In this document: in pieces, positions 23,601 through 31,005 of the stretch
Layout: the number at the start of each line of letters is the position of its first letter
How positions within the stretch are numbered: position 1 is the stretch's first letter
Assembly: GCF_964275005.1 (NCBI RefSeq)
Contig: NW_027307651.1
Span: 620,001 to 684,000 of the forward strand
Reading direction: 5' to 3'
DNA: 64,000 bases
From: Diadema setosum
Lineage: Eukaryota > Echinodermata > Echinoidea > Diadematoida > Diadematidae
Made by a program: the position numbers and the translations under genes
The notes under the pieces: model-generated
What the model saw: only the letters and a program-made list of their open reading frames with translations
The model's database searches: none
Told to the model about the DNA's origin: nothing

Positions 23601-25244
23601 TTGCAATGTCTATAATTGTACAATTCTAAACTCAATTCATTCAGATCCTCCTCTTCAGCATTTCCGTATATTTAAAATATACTGTATAAAATAATTTTGT
23701 TGAATATTGATGTAATTTATTAATTCAATTTTTTGTAAAATATTCAATGTTTTTGTTGGAAATGATGAAAAATAATGAATAAATGAATGAATTAAGATTT
23801 GAATTGATATCAATTTTAGATATCTTGTGTTTGCGTAATTTTGCCAGCACCCGGAACTACAGATTCAAAATGGTAGAAAAAGATGCAACAGATTGGATGA
23901 CGACACAAAAATGGAAATGTATTTGTGACACGTAAAACATGTCAGGGGAGGACAATTTTCATGGGGAGGACAAATGTCATGACATAATTCTCTTACTCTT
24001 CTACTTTGATTTCATATACCCCAGTATAACACAACTCATAAATGTACTCGGTTGCGGAGATATCAATGATTTTATTAATGTATGTCAAGTGGTTCAGGAA
24101 ATCAGAGTTTCGAGAAAAACGCCTTCAAAGTTTTCCTTCCGACGCTATCATGATCAAGGGGAGGCGCCACAGTTTTCACCGCTTGACAATAGAAGGCATG
24201 CTCGTAGTGACCTTCGCGATGTTCATTCAAGCTTAGCGCCTGCGGTCTACGCACGACCAATCAGTAATAAGGATGCCACGCACTGACCAATACGATCACT
24301 CCCTCGTTGCTATAGGGGAGGAGTCTAGCTGCGGCGCTGAATCTAAATATTCGGATACGTTTCTGTTATGATGAAAGTCGGAAAATCATGGCCCAGAAAA
24401 ACGCCAATTTCTTGCCTATCCTTGATCATCTAAGCTTCAAAATCTCGGCAGATGATAGACAAAAGATAAGACTAAAAAATAATGCCAAAAATAGAAATCT
24501 GATTGTTTCGACCAATTTTTATGATGTGACTTCAAACTTGATTTTCTCGGCTCAGCCGTCAGCGACTTTAGGATTCTTTTGTTGTAGCGGGTCACATTTT
24601 TTTCCAACAAGCCGTTTCCCAAGCCATTTTTTAGAAAACCCCGAAATCCTAACCAAATTTCTAACAATGCATTCTAGTTGACGAGGGCGCCTCATCACTG
24701 TTATTCTCTCTTTCTCTGCACAAAATGATCTTTTGTTGTACTTTCAGACAAATTGCGATACCAGATTCAGTGGTTTCTTTTTAACTTTACGGCCGCTCCT
24801 TCCATCCTCACAACTCTTGCCGACTGGCAGCACCTTAACTTCGTTGTGTTTATCATATCGGACAAGGTACCGTTGTTGCTTTACATCAGTTTACAACCGC
24901 TTCCTGCAGTTGTCTGCCTCATCGAAATCTTCCTCACCCTGATCGTCGTCCGCTTCGTACACGCGGTCTACCCGTTCCTTTTCGTGATTACCTACGAGCT
25001 CTTCCTCGTCACATATTGGGCTACTGGGGGAACAGACCAGAACGGATACCGTATCACTGCTTATTATCTCAATTTCGAAGAATACCCCGGCATTGCGGCC
25101 GGAATCCTGGTCGGCTGTGTTTTGACAACGCTGGTGTTTCACGCAATCTTAAAGGGATTGTACGCCATTCGTGTCCGATGTATGGATAGGAGAACAGAAG
25201 CTGTGCCTCTTACAGATGAGGTGCCAGCTGTCGAGCTCGAATAG
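6819..25244 (+). CDS. Gene A: Ig V - Ig C1-like - TM - Rolling stone chimera (spliced, leader exon not found)
   Basis: Six exons are seen: 6819-7118, 8701-9042, 13528-13653, 14144-14274, 16952-17177 and 24748-25244, each bounded by AG and GT. Junction phases run 1,1,1,1,0,1 and fit without a break. The predicted protein has, in order, a V-set-like domain, a C1-set-like domain with an extra cysteine pair, one transmembrane helix with a basic stop-transfer (RKFRQ), a ~44-residue cytoplasmic linker (WYSVQWSDFKFCCRRL), and a Rost-family multi-pass domain with YRFTLAAYFFGFLITY, IQWFLFN, FVHAVYP and TYWATGGTD. Rost proteins are usually ~270-300 residues with six to seven membrane segments; here that domain is fused to an Ig receptor. 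Drosophila Rost is required for myoblast fusion. Coupling of surface recognition to a fusion-type membrane protein is inference. Copy B repeats the same exon order and phases, which supports a single gene. No stop or frameshift was seen in gene A. Confidence 0.8.
7119..8700. other. Gene A intron 1 with TA microsatellite
   Basis: No gene was recognised. A (TA)n run lies at about 8584-8641, some 60 bp before the next acceptor TTTCCTTAG. Open frames across the TA run are low-complexity artefacts. Confidence 0.6.
8701..9042 (+). CDS. Gene A exon: Ig C1-like domain
   Basis: The exon is 342 nt, phase 1 on both sides, ~114 residues. SITLTCVVSGFKPDISMIWT carries C37, the G-F-x-P turn and W50; C93 lies in TFVCIAVGD. 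The C37-C93 spacing of 56 and the CxVxGFxP pattern are C1-set features. Two more cysteines (C11, C22) precede the fold and may pair. Potential N-glycosylation sites are NRS, NAT and NGT. The copy B homologue at 49631-49914 plus 56782-56842 is closely similar. C1-set domains are classically associated with jawed vertebrates, so this assignment needs profile testing; an I- or C2-type domain is the alternative. Confidence 0.85.
9043..9317. other. Gene A intron 2, left part
   Basis: Donor GTTTGT follows the Ig C exon. No gene or clear repeat is seen before the foldback element that starts at 9318. Confidence 0.5.
9318..13339. mobile_element. 4.0 kb foldback element in gene A intron 2
   Basis: Long inverted arms run at about 9318-10085 and 12285-13339. 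Matching points include AACCGGGGGGCCGAAAG versus GGTTTGGCCCTCCGGTT at the ends, AATTGTTGCGAAAGCCTCCA and its complement near 13185, the GCACCACTGGCACTG block in both arms, and AGCAGATGAGATGAAGCAAA opposite TTGCTTCATATCATCTGC. The flanks fit a TA duplication (CAATA|ACCGG and CCGGT|TACA). A further diverged copy of the right arm occupies about 11210-12120. A short ACTC palindrome lies at 10113-10281. G and C homopolymers lie at 10551-10559 and 10755-10765. No transposase was seen. Confidence 0.7.
10113..10281. repeat. ACTC-rich palindrome
   Basis: TTTTCACTTTGGAAGGAGTG at the left is mirrored by ATTTTCACTCTCGAGTGATC at the right, with TCACTCTTCGAGTGA at the centre. It is related to the repeat at 1335-1462. 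Confidence 0.5.
13528..13653 (+). CDS. Gene A exon: transmembrane segment
   Basis: The exon is 126 nt, phase 1 on both sides, ~42 residues. It starts GKRENV, continues with a hydrophobic helix GLIVGLVIGIPAGVSILFLL, then basic FRKFRQ and a polar tail SDQEYLQQR. This is a typical single-pass helix with a basic cytoplasmic stop-transfer signal. Copy B (57297-57395) has the same helix but ends right after RKFQQK, so its exon is 27 nt shorter. Confidence 0.85.
13850..14080. mobile_element. Family 5 short inverted-repeat element, copy 1
   Basis: About 230 bp with termini AAAACGATTAGTCCATATTT and the inverse AAATCGGTTTTTGCGAACAA. The interior TAAAGGTCAAGAAAAATAAA and ACTTTATGACAGAGACCGTA recur at 48461-48697 and 61339-61586. 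Non-coding; it lies in the intron just before the cytoplasmic exon of gene A. Confidence 0.7.
14144..14274 (+). CDS. Gene A exon: cytoplasmic linker
   Basis: The exon is 131 nt, phase 1 in and phase 0 out, ~44 residues. It reads VSEESSPAQQTT, then an acidic IDFEDGS, then RKWYSVQWSDFKFCCRRLKD. Copy B keeps the second half best (KKWYSIKWADFKLCCRRLRD). In Rost-family proteins a short N-terminal segment with an SQW-like motif precedes the first membrane helix, and KWYSVQW may be its counterpart. The CC next to basic residues could be palmitoylated; this is speculation. Donor: CAC|GTGAGT. Confidence 0.8.
14275..16951. other. Gene A intron 4: repeats only
   Basis: No exon was recognised. It holds a (GTTT)n run at 15181-15222, a GGGCCCCATTTCAT foldback at 15470-15653, homopolymer T/G at about 15959-15980 and a ~30 bp A run at about 16587-16616. 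The stretch 15700-15900 contains CCGCTCTGGCCGATGGGCGG and similar GC-rich bits of unknown nature. Confidence 0.5.
15470..15653. mobile_element. GGGCCCCATTTCAT foldback MITE
   Basis: The ends are TGGGCCCCATTTCATTAAAA and the inverse TTTTTATGAAATGGGGCCCT. The interior has complementary halves (AACTTCCAGTAGCAAC, GAAATGGCAATTGTCATGGT, CATTGCCATTTCAGC). ~184 bp and non-coding. Repeats with this terminus are common in echinoderm and other marine invertebrate DNA (general recollection). Confidence 0.7.
16952..17177 (+). CDS. Gene A exon: Rolling stone domain, N-terminal part
   Basis: The exon is 226 nt, phase 0 in and phase 1 out. It begins PRIPFCVYALYRFTLAAYFF, a hydrophobic helix with the family's LYRxxLAxYF pattern, followed by GFLITYIIL, then IFIFPGFWTHITTTCYVCFA as a second helix, and ends DLKNSMTKAAHE. 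The layout (short N-terminal segment, TM1, loop, FxTxWxxxxxxxYF-like TM2) matches Rost proteins. The copy B exon (58887-59112) has exactly the same length but carries a TAG near its start. Confidence 0.85.
17262..17909 (+). mobile_element. TGTGACC element, family 2, copy 2
   Basis: The left end reads TATGACCCGCTGCAACAAAA, the right end TTGGTTGTAGCGGGTCACAT. Shared interior blocks include GCGGAGATATCGATGATTTT, CGTTTCGAGAAAAC and CCCAGAAAAATGCCATTTTC. ~650 bp, in the last intron of gene A, starting 85 bp after the donor at 17178. Confidence 0.8.
18043..18734 (+). mobile_element. TGTGACC element, family 1, copy 2
   Basis: A 692 bp unit starts TGTGACCATGCATCACAAAA and ends TTTGTGATGCAGGGTCACA. 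The flanks are TA-rich (ACATATA before, TATATG after). Interior landmarks shared by the family are TTTTGAAAGGATA-like, CTTGAATAGACA, CAGAGCCTCTTTTCTC and TAGGTTAGGAGAGT. Non-coding. Confidence 0.85.
19009..19698 (+). mobile_element. TGTGACC element, family 1, copy 3
   Basis: A 690 bp unit starts TGTAACCGTGCACCTCAAAA and ends TTTTGAGGTGCAGAGTCACA. It is similar to copy 2 throughout and retains the same landmarks (CTTGAATAGACACTGTACTT, GAGCCTCTTTTCTCAGTTCA). Non-coding. Confidence 0.85.
20393..21728 (-). mobile_element. Two family 1 elements, one inserted in the other
   Basis: The outer element starts at 20393 (TGTGACCCTGCACTACAAAA), is cut after GAAGACCATA at 20455 and resumes at about 21152 with TTGTGAAAGAGCAGAC, ending at 21728 (GGGGCACGGTCACA). 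The inner complete copy spans 20456-21150 (TGTGACCCTGCACCTCAAAA to GAGGTGCACGGTCACA). Both have the reverse orientation relative to copies 2 and 3. The insertion point lies next to a TA step. Confidence 0.8.
21777..22433 (-). mobile_element. TGTGACC element, family 2, copy 3
   Basis: It starts TGTGACCCGGTACAAAAA with an expanded A run, continues with GGATCCTAAAGTTGCTGAAC, and ends TTTTTGTTGTAGCGGATGACA. It is the reverse orientation of copies 1 and 2 (GGCCATGATTTTCCGACTTC near 21980 is the complement of their GTCGGAAAATCATGG). It splits the LINE at 19850-23060 a second time. Confidence 0.8.
23924..24595 (+). mobile_element. TGTGACC element, family 2, copy 4
   Basis: The left end is worn (TGTGACACGTAAAACATGTC); the right end TTTTGTTGTAGCGGGTCACA is well kept. 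The interior reads GCGGAGATATCAATGATTTT, CGAGAAAAACGCCTTCAAAG and CATGGCCCAGAAAAACGCC. The longest open frame of the family (97 codons from 24388, MAQKNANFLP...) runs here and extends past the element end. The element ends ~150 bp before the last exon of gene A. Confidence 0.8.
24748..25244 (+). CDS. Gene A last exon: Rolling stone domain, C-terminal part and stop
   Basis: The exon is 497 nt, entered in phase 1, ending in TAG at 25242-25244. It encodes DKLRYQIQWFLFNFTAAPSI, hydrophobic stretches around FVVFIISDKVPLLLYI and VVCLIEIFLTLIVVRFVHAV, then YPFLFVITYELFLVTYWATG, the family hallmark YWATGGTD, and a last helix PGIAAGILVGCVLTTLVF followed by KGLYAIRVRC and an acidic tail EVPAVELE. Four to five membrane segments are likely here. 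The Rost assignment rests on the WxLxN, FVHxxYP, YWAxGGTD and PGxAAG motifs together. Confidence 0.9.
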
Positions 25245-25530
25245 ACATGACAAACCAGCCACCAGTAGTTTTCAAGGTAGGGCCCTCACTGTTTACACAC
25301 TGTTCATGTCTCCTGAGGGAAATTTCTACCTCAAAAATATGTATATAAAATGATGGAAACTTGTCAACGACGAACAATAGTAATTATCAAAATTAAATAC
25401 TTAAATTAAATACTATGCAAACGGGTTGTGCGACATTTCTCTTTTAGAGATATAATTCATTCCAACAAATTTTAATCGAAAGCAGACAACCGATTGGTTT
25501 CACCGTATTTCGTTTTAAGATATGTCTTTG

Positions 25531-25536
25531 AATAAA
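25531..25536 (+). promoter_or_regulatory. Candidate polyadenylation signal of gene A
   Basis: AATAAA lies 287 bp after the stop codon of gene A, in an A/T-rich 3' region. It is the first canonical hexamer downstream of the stop, so it is a plausible 3' end signal. No transcript evidence is available. Confidence 0.4.
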
Positions 25537-25852
25537 GATAATATTAGTATAGCAGCAGCACTGAAGACAAGCCTTAGGAAGCGTTACCATGTTGAAACTT
25601 CTTTTCTTTTTCTCATTTCTCTTGGAATTTTATCGAATCATGCCTGATCTGTTCATCCCACTTTTCTGCATTATTGAAGTCGCAAGGTTGATAGGGTTGA
25701 GATTCAATCAAAGGGGAAGTTGATTTTATGAGTTTGGATCGCCTTTTAAGTCATGATAATCCTGCTGTTTATCTACCATCTACATGTTAAAATTTTGAAT
25801 GTGACTAATCTAGAATTCTACTCTTTTCATGTTAGAATCCCAATCGGCAATA

Positions 25853-25891
<39 letters not shown>

Positions 25892-27647
25892 TAAATGATA
25901 TTATGAAGAAAGAGTGGTTGATAAAAAGAGTTTTTCGACCCCGAATGAGACAAAACAAGAAAAAAAAAATGGTACCCCTACAACAAAGAGTGACGTATAT
26001 ACATTACTGAAAATATCGTCAAAACCGTACAGATTAAAATCGCCAAATGACCTTCCTTAAAATCACCGATATACTACAACTGGATGGTTTGTAAAGATAG
26101 ACCAAATGCTTTGAAGAGTCAGGATTGGGGTATAATTGTTTTTATCTCAGTTATATCGCCAACACATGTTCACTCACACGATTATAAATAAAGCAAAATG
26201 AATAAATACTAGTAAGCCATAAAAATCACATTAAAATCTGTGGACATGGTCACGTTTTCCGTCAACATTACCAACAATGAGTTAATAGTTATTTACTTCT
26301 CCATTGACTTCTCTATCTATATATCTATCTATCAGTCTGCCTTTCTACCTATAATCTATCTTCATCTTTTTCTCTGTATCTTATTTTTATTGTACATAAT
26401 TTTTCATTGCATATAATAACATTATCATAAAGCTAATTATTATATCCTCGAAATTTCCTACAGGAGTAGCAATATTGTTCACAGTAAAACATTGTTTGGG
26501 ACAGAAAATGTCTTTTAGGTTTATTTGGTTTTGTTGCTACCTTACCTAATACACTGCAATCTCATTTGTTGGGAAATTGTGTAAAATCAAAATTGAAAAA
26601 AAAATGTTTTGCAAAAGAAGGCTGTGAGAGATTGTACAAATTCCACCTTCACTACATACTTTTATGTACACGTCCTTTATTTCATCGATTACGAAAAGGT
26701 CTCAAATTAGATGATATCAATGCTTTTCAAACAGTATTAAAGAATACTATGTTTAAGCATACCAAAAATGTGTTACCTCAAGCTTTAAAAGATTATTTCC
26801 CATCCAAGAGAAACATTTATTCATATCCAACCAACATTCAACATTCAATCGTCAACATCCAACATTTATCATTGATGATCAGTTAGATGTATTTTTTAAC
26901 TTCATTTCACACAACATTAGAAATAACATGCAGCTCATGTTCTTCGCCCAAAAGGGATATTCTTGCATAACGCCTTTAAAACTTTTCACTTTTTAATAGT
27001 CGATTTCCTTAGTCACTCTCACCTTTGCCAATTCTGTTCCACCTTTTATGTACATACGTAGTTGATTTTATTCTTTGATTCATGTGATTGTTTTGTTTGT
27101 TTTTTTTTTTTCATCACTGCCTGTTCATTCTATCTACCACTCTATGCTACAAGGGTGCCATTGTAAAACATATCAAACTGAATTAACCCACAATATGTAT
27201 TTTCAAGAAAACGTTGATAAATTATTAAAACAAAGAATTATTAATGATTAATATGACAACCTAAGTGCTACGCGAAGTATATAGTGTGTCATTAAAGTTC
27301 ACTTGTTTCCGATGCAGGGCTACCCTTTTTATCTTACGGCGACTGAAACAAGCGGTATGCAAGTACGAACGTTTTCAGCACGGCTATTTTCTTTTCTGGC
27401 CAGGGTATTATGGTTTAGTTGGTCTATGATCAAAAGATGAATTGGCTCACAGTACGAAAATGAAGGTGTATTTCTTCAAACAAACGTATGGTAATATTTG
27501 AGATGAATAAACTACACAAGGCTCTTATACTATGCTAGTTCAGAGATAAGCGCATTAAAGAGGGTCGTTTATCATTTTCGTTTTCATTTGTGTTGATTAC
27601 TATTTTTCTCCTATTTTTATGTTATTTATCCTTCCTTTTACTTTCAG
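25537..27647. other. Intergenic stretch between gene A and copy C
   Basis: It holds a (TA)n run at about 25855-25881, a possible LINE tail at about 26566-26980 and otherwise AT-rich sequence. No Rost first exon, TM exon or Ig exon belonging to copy C was found here. Confidence 0.5.
26566..26980 (+). mobile_element. Possible LINE ORF2 C-terminal fragment
   Basis: The + frame reads KNVLPQALKDYFPSKRNIYS then YPTN near 26770-26840, reminiscent of the HxYxTR tail of LINE proteins. In another frame FFNFISHNIRNNM follows. No reverse transcriptase block is present. The assignment is weak. Confidence 0.35.
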
Positions 27648-28011
27648 GGGAAATCTGATACCAGATTCAGTGGTTTCTCTTCAACCTCACCGCCACTACT
27701 TCTATCATCATAACCACTCTCGACTGGGGGCCGTTGTACATTGCCATATCGATAAAAGTACCAAACTTGTTTTACGGCAGCATCCATCTACTTCCCACCG
27801 TTGTCTGCGTCATCAGAAATATCCTCACCCTGATCGTTGGCCGCTTCGTGCACATACTACATCTTCTTAATGAGCATCTACCTGCTCTTCATTGTCATAT
27901 ACTTGGCCACTGGAGGAACGAATGCGTTCGCCATTTCCTTCATTGTCGTCTTCGAGAACCACCCCAGCAGAGAGGCTGTCATAGTAGTACTCGTGACCTT
28001 GCAGCAAGGAG

Positions 28012-30211
28012 TATACCCTCAGCAAAAAAAAAAAAAAAGAAATTCAATTCAATTCAATTGTTATTTTCCACTCATGGGGTGGAACACCCTCGTCAGCCAA
28101 AGGCTGGTTTTCAAAAGGGTCCACACATTGATTAAAAATACAAACATTATACGTACAGTATGACACTTTTTCTATTCCATATTTTTCATGGAAGATTTTA
28201 GTCAAAATCTTTGTGTCATATACCATATTAAAGGTTATTTAATTAGCTATCAATCCAGTAGGTTAGTACAAAGGGAAATTTCACGCATGAGTGAACACAT
28301 TTTTTTTTTTGTCTTCGAAGGCACGAAAGTAAAAATTGCAGAACTTGACAGTTGGTCATTCATTTGAAAATGCATTCATTCAATTCAATTCAATAGTTTA
28401 TTTATTTCCATCATCACAAAGAAAGAAAAGAAAAAGTTGACATAATCCACAGTGATACAATTTTTTTTCATTTCTCTTACACTCGTCCGATAAAGGATTT
28501 TTTTTTTCAATACAATATAAAGTATATTATACACGAATGGTGTCGTAAAAAGAAACAATGCACTTTGTCATGGCAACAAAAATAGTAAATAATCACAATG
28601 ATGGAAACCAGTGTTCCACTAAAAAAGCCACGCTTGTAAAACGTGGAACACTGGAACAAAACAACAACAGCACCAATTTGTTATACCAAATAGACATATT
28701 CATTTCAATTCTTCTATATACTATTGTACATTTTACTAATTGATATAATGATGTTGATACTATGAACAATACTTACTAGGATTTTAGGATGCAATCGTAT
28801 AAACTATATAACATATCACATTTGTGGCACAGACACTATGGGGCCAGGTGTGCCAGGAAAATTGAATGGAAAAAGATATGCAATCTGCCACAAAAAACAT
28901 AACGACGACAACAACAATAACACAATACACAGAAATAACAAAATTTGAGGAAATGCACTCAGACAGATACTGGACAACGAAGAACGAGGAAAAAGTAGCA
29001 GGGAAGAATAGAGAAGGAAAAGGAGAGGGATGGAAAAGGTCTGTGGACACACTACAAAATCTCAAGGAAAAGTGAAACATGACGGGTTTTTCCATTAAAC
29101 AGAATTAACTGGTATATTTAGAAAACAAATATTTTTTGAGTTTATACTTAAATGTAATTAACTTCACAGATTCTTTTAGATCATTATCTAAGCTATTCCA
29201 AAATCTGGGTCCGGTATAAACAAATGTATTTTGAGTGTGTACAGTTCTAACTAAGGGAAGATGAAATTCTTTAGATTGTCTAGTGGGATAATTATGTACG
29301 TGGCTGTTACGGTGAAATAAAGAATAACATATTTTGGGTAGATGATTGCAGTTGTAATTAAACATAAATTGACCAAGTTGTAACAAATACAACTCATTTA
29401 TTTTCAGAATGTTGTGCTCAAGGAAAAGCTTGTCAGTATGTGCTCGGATATGAAGGTAGCACTGATAGCAAAAGATTAGTTTAAGACAATGAGAGATATG
29501 AATGAATACCAAAAGTAAGCTTTTTGTTCCCTTGTATCTCTTTATATCCTCAAACAAAAAGGAAGTGGGAAACTAAAGGAGGAAAATAAAACCTTTTTTG
29601 TCCACTCAAATTCAAATGACATAGGGAGTAAGCCGTAAAGGTGATTCAGTGAAAAGAATTTCTGTATTTCATTCTTTTAATTTAGGAATTTAAGAATTTA
29701 AGAAATCATGATACAAATTCAAGAACCAAATATTTTCAATTTTTTAAATTTGAAATAACATTTCGAATTTCTACCATTTTTGTTAATACTGCCTCTTCTC
29801 TAATGTCATTTGAATTTGGATATTACAAAATATTCTTCATTTTCTCCATTTTTTTTTTGCCTTTCTTTATCTTTGGAGGCTACAAAGACATTATAGAGAT
29901 CAGTGGGTGATTCTGTACATTAATTTGTGGATCTGATCGTGTTAAATTTGTCTTTTGCTCTCATTGTTACATGAGAGAGCACATACGCATGAATAAGAAC
30001 TTGTCCATTTTTGCAATTTTTACTTTTGTGCCTTGGAAGAGAAAAACACATGTGTTCACTCATGCGTAAAGTTTCCCTTTGTACTAACCTACCAGGGTGA
30101 TAGCCAATCAAATTACCTTTAATATGATATATAAAATATAAATATTTAGCCAAATATTTTATGAAATATATGAGCTTGGAAAAGTGTTTACTTTTTTTGC
30201 TGAGTGTATAT
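28012..30211. mobile_element. Inverted-repeat element with TATACCCTCAGC ends, inside copy C exon
   Basis: The left end TATACCCTCAGCAAAAAAA matches the right end TTTTTTTGCTGAGTGTATA in reverse. Subterminal arms also match: GGTTAGTACAAAGGGAAATT then CACGCATGAGTGAACAC at 28261-28297 against the complement at about 30045-30095. The element itself carries LINE 3' tails (about 28031-28220 and 28372-29557), so the core is only a few hundred bases. No transposase was seen. Confidence 0.7.
28372..29557 (-). mobile_element. LINE 3' fragment (ORF2 tail and 3' UTR)
   Basis: On the minus strand the frame at 29105-29557 reads LFHRNSHVHNYPTRQSKEFH, then LPLVRT, TGPRFWNSLDNDLKESVKLI and KYKLKKYLFSKY. This is the classic C-terminal tail of CR1/L2-type ORF2 proteins, with a stop near 29105. 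The downstream UTR runs to an AATTC/GAATT tandem at about 28375-28395, which is a typical short 3' microsatellite tail. It is heavily 5' truncated. A second, shorter tail of a related type is at about 28031-28220. Confidence 0.7.
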
Positions 30212-30215
30212 AAAC

Positions 30216-30855
30216 TAGCGCTAAGAGGGCTTACTCCCGCGATTTCGCGTAACACGCTAATGGCGAAATACGGACGTCATTTAGGTAACAGACCGATAGA
30301 GGGCGTATATTACGTGATCATAGCAGTGTCGTTATAGTGAGTTCTGTCTCCCTTTCATTTTTCCCCGTTTTAGGGGACATACATGGGAAGAGATGTACTT
30401 AGGACCTCGTTTTGTCATACAAAAGGATCATTCCTGTCTAATCATGAAATGCAATTGAAGAAATGTCATTTATTTTCCAGTATGCAGTCCCACAATGTTT
30501 GAGCTAATGTAGCCCGAGAGAGAAAGAGAGAAAGCGTTTGTCAGCTCAAACACAAACTTTGAGGGACTACAGATTGATAAGTAAATGACATTACTTCACT
30601 TTGTTGAACGTACCGACACAAAATATGCTTCTGGTGATATTTTGAGGTCTGAAACAAAATTTTACCGCTATGTGCCTCCTTAAAATGTAGAAAATGTAAG
30701 GAAGGCACAATTTGCTCCATTATAGGCTCACGTGTCTAAGAAGCTCGCGTTATCTTTACTATTAAAGTAGCCGCCATTGGGCTCCATGTGAGGCTCCATG
30801 GCGTACTACACCCGTTTGCGTGCGAACTCGCGAGAGTACGCCCTCTTAGCGCTAG
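30216..30855. mobile_element. MITE with CTAGCGCTAAGAGGGC ends, inside copy C exon
   Basis: The left end CTAGCGCTAAGAGGGCTTAC and the right end GTACGCCCTCTTAGCGCTAG are inverse repeats, 640 bp apart. The interior has a second inverted pair around 30470-30500 (TTTTCCAGTATGCAGTCCCA) and 30550-30590 (ACTTTGAGGGACTACAG). It begins only 5 bp after the end of the element at 28012-30211. Non-coding. Confidence 0.75.
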
Positions 30856-31005
30856 CTTCTATACGTTTTGCTTTGTGCTGTTGGCTCTGACCATTTTTAA
30901 TGGATTGTAAGAAATTCGTGTCCGATGTATGGTGTTAGGAGCGTAGAAGCTGTTACTGCTGCCAACGAACCGGTATCTGTCGAGGTCGAAGCACTGACCG
31001 AATAG

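Larger units (their letters stand above)
27648..31005 (+). pseudogene. Copy C: isolated Rolling stone last exon, broken and split
   Basis: After an acceptor-like CTTTTACTTTCAG, the sequence matches the last exon of gene A: YQIQWFLFN, then LYIAISIKVPNLFYGSIHLL, TVVCVIRNILTLIVGRFVH, a frame change near 27850, and YLATGGTNAFAISFIVVF. An early TGA replaces the CGA (Arg) of gene A. At about 28010 the exon is interrupted by two small transposons (28012-30211 and 30216-30855). It resumes at about 30860 with LLALTIFNGL, a TAA in place of TAC-G, EIRVRCM and a tail ending VEALTE then TAG at 31003-31005. The intron upstream (TTTGTGTTGATTAC) and the 3' flank (GCCAACATAGCACTGATTTG) resemble copy B more than gene A. 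No other exon of this copy was seen. Confidence 0.85.

Noticed and set aside
24388-24681. 97-codon frame directly upstream of the last exon of gene A as an extra exon
   Set aside because: It is the MAQKNA frame of a family 2 element and recurs in other copies elsewhere, including reverse orientation.
29105-29557. 150-codon minus-strand frame as a host gene
   Set aside because: Its NYPTRQ, LPLVRT and GPRFWNSL motifs are those of a LINE C-terminal tail.
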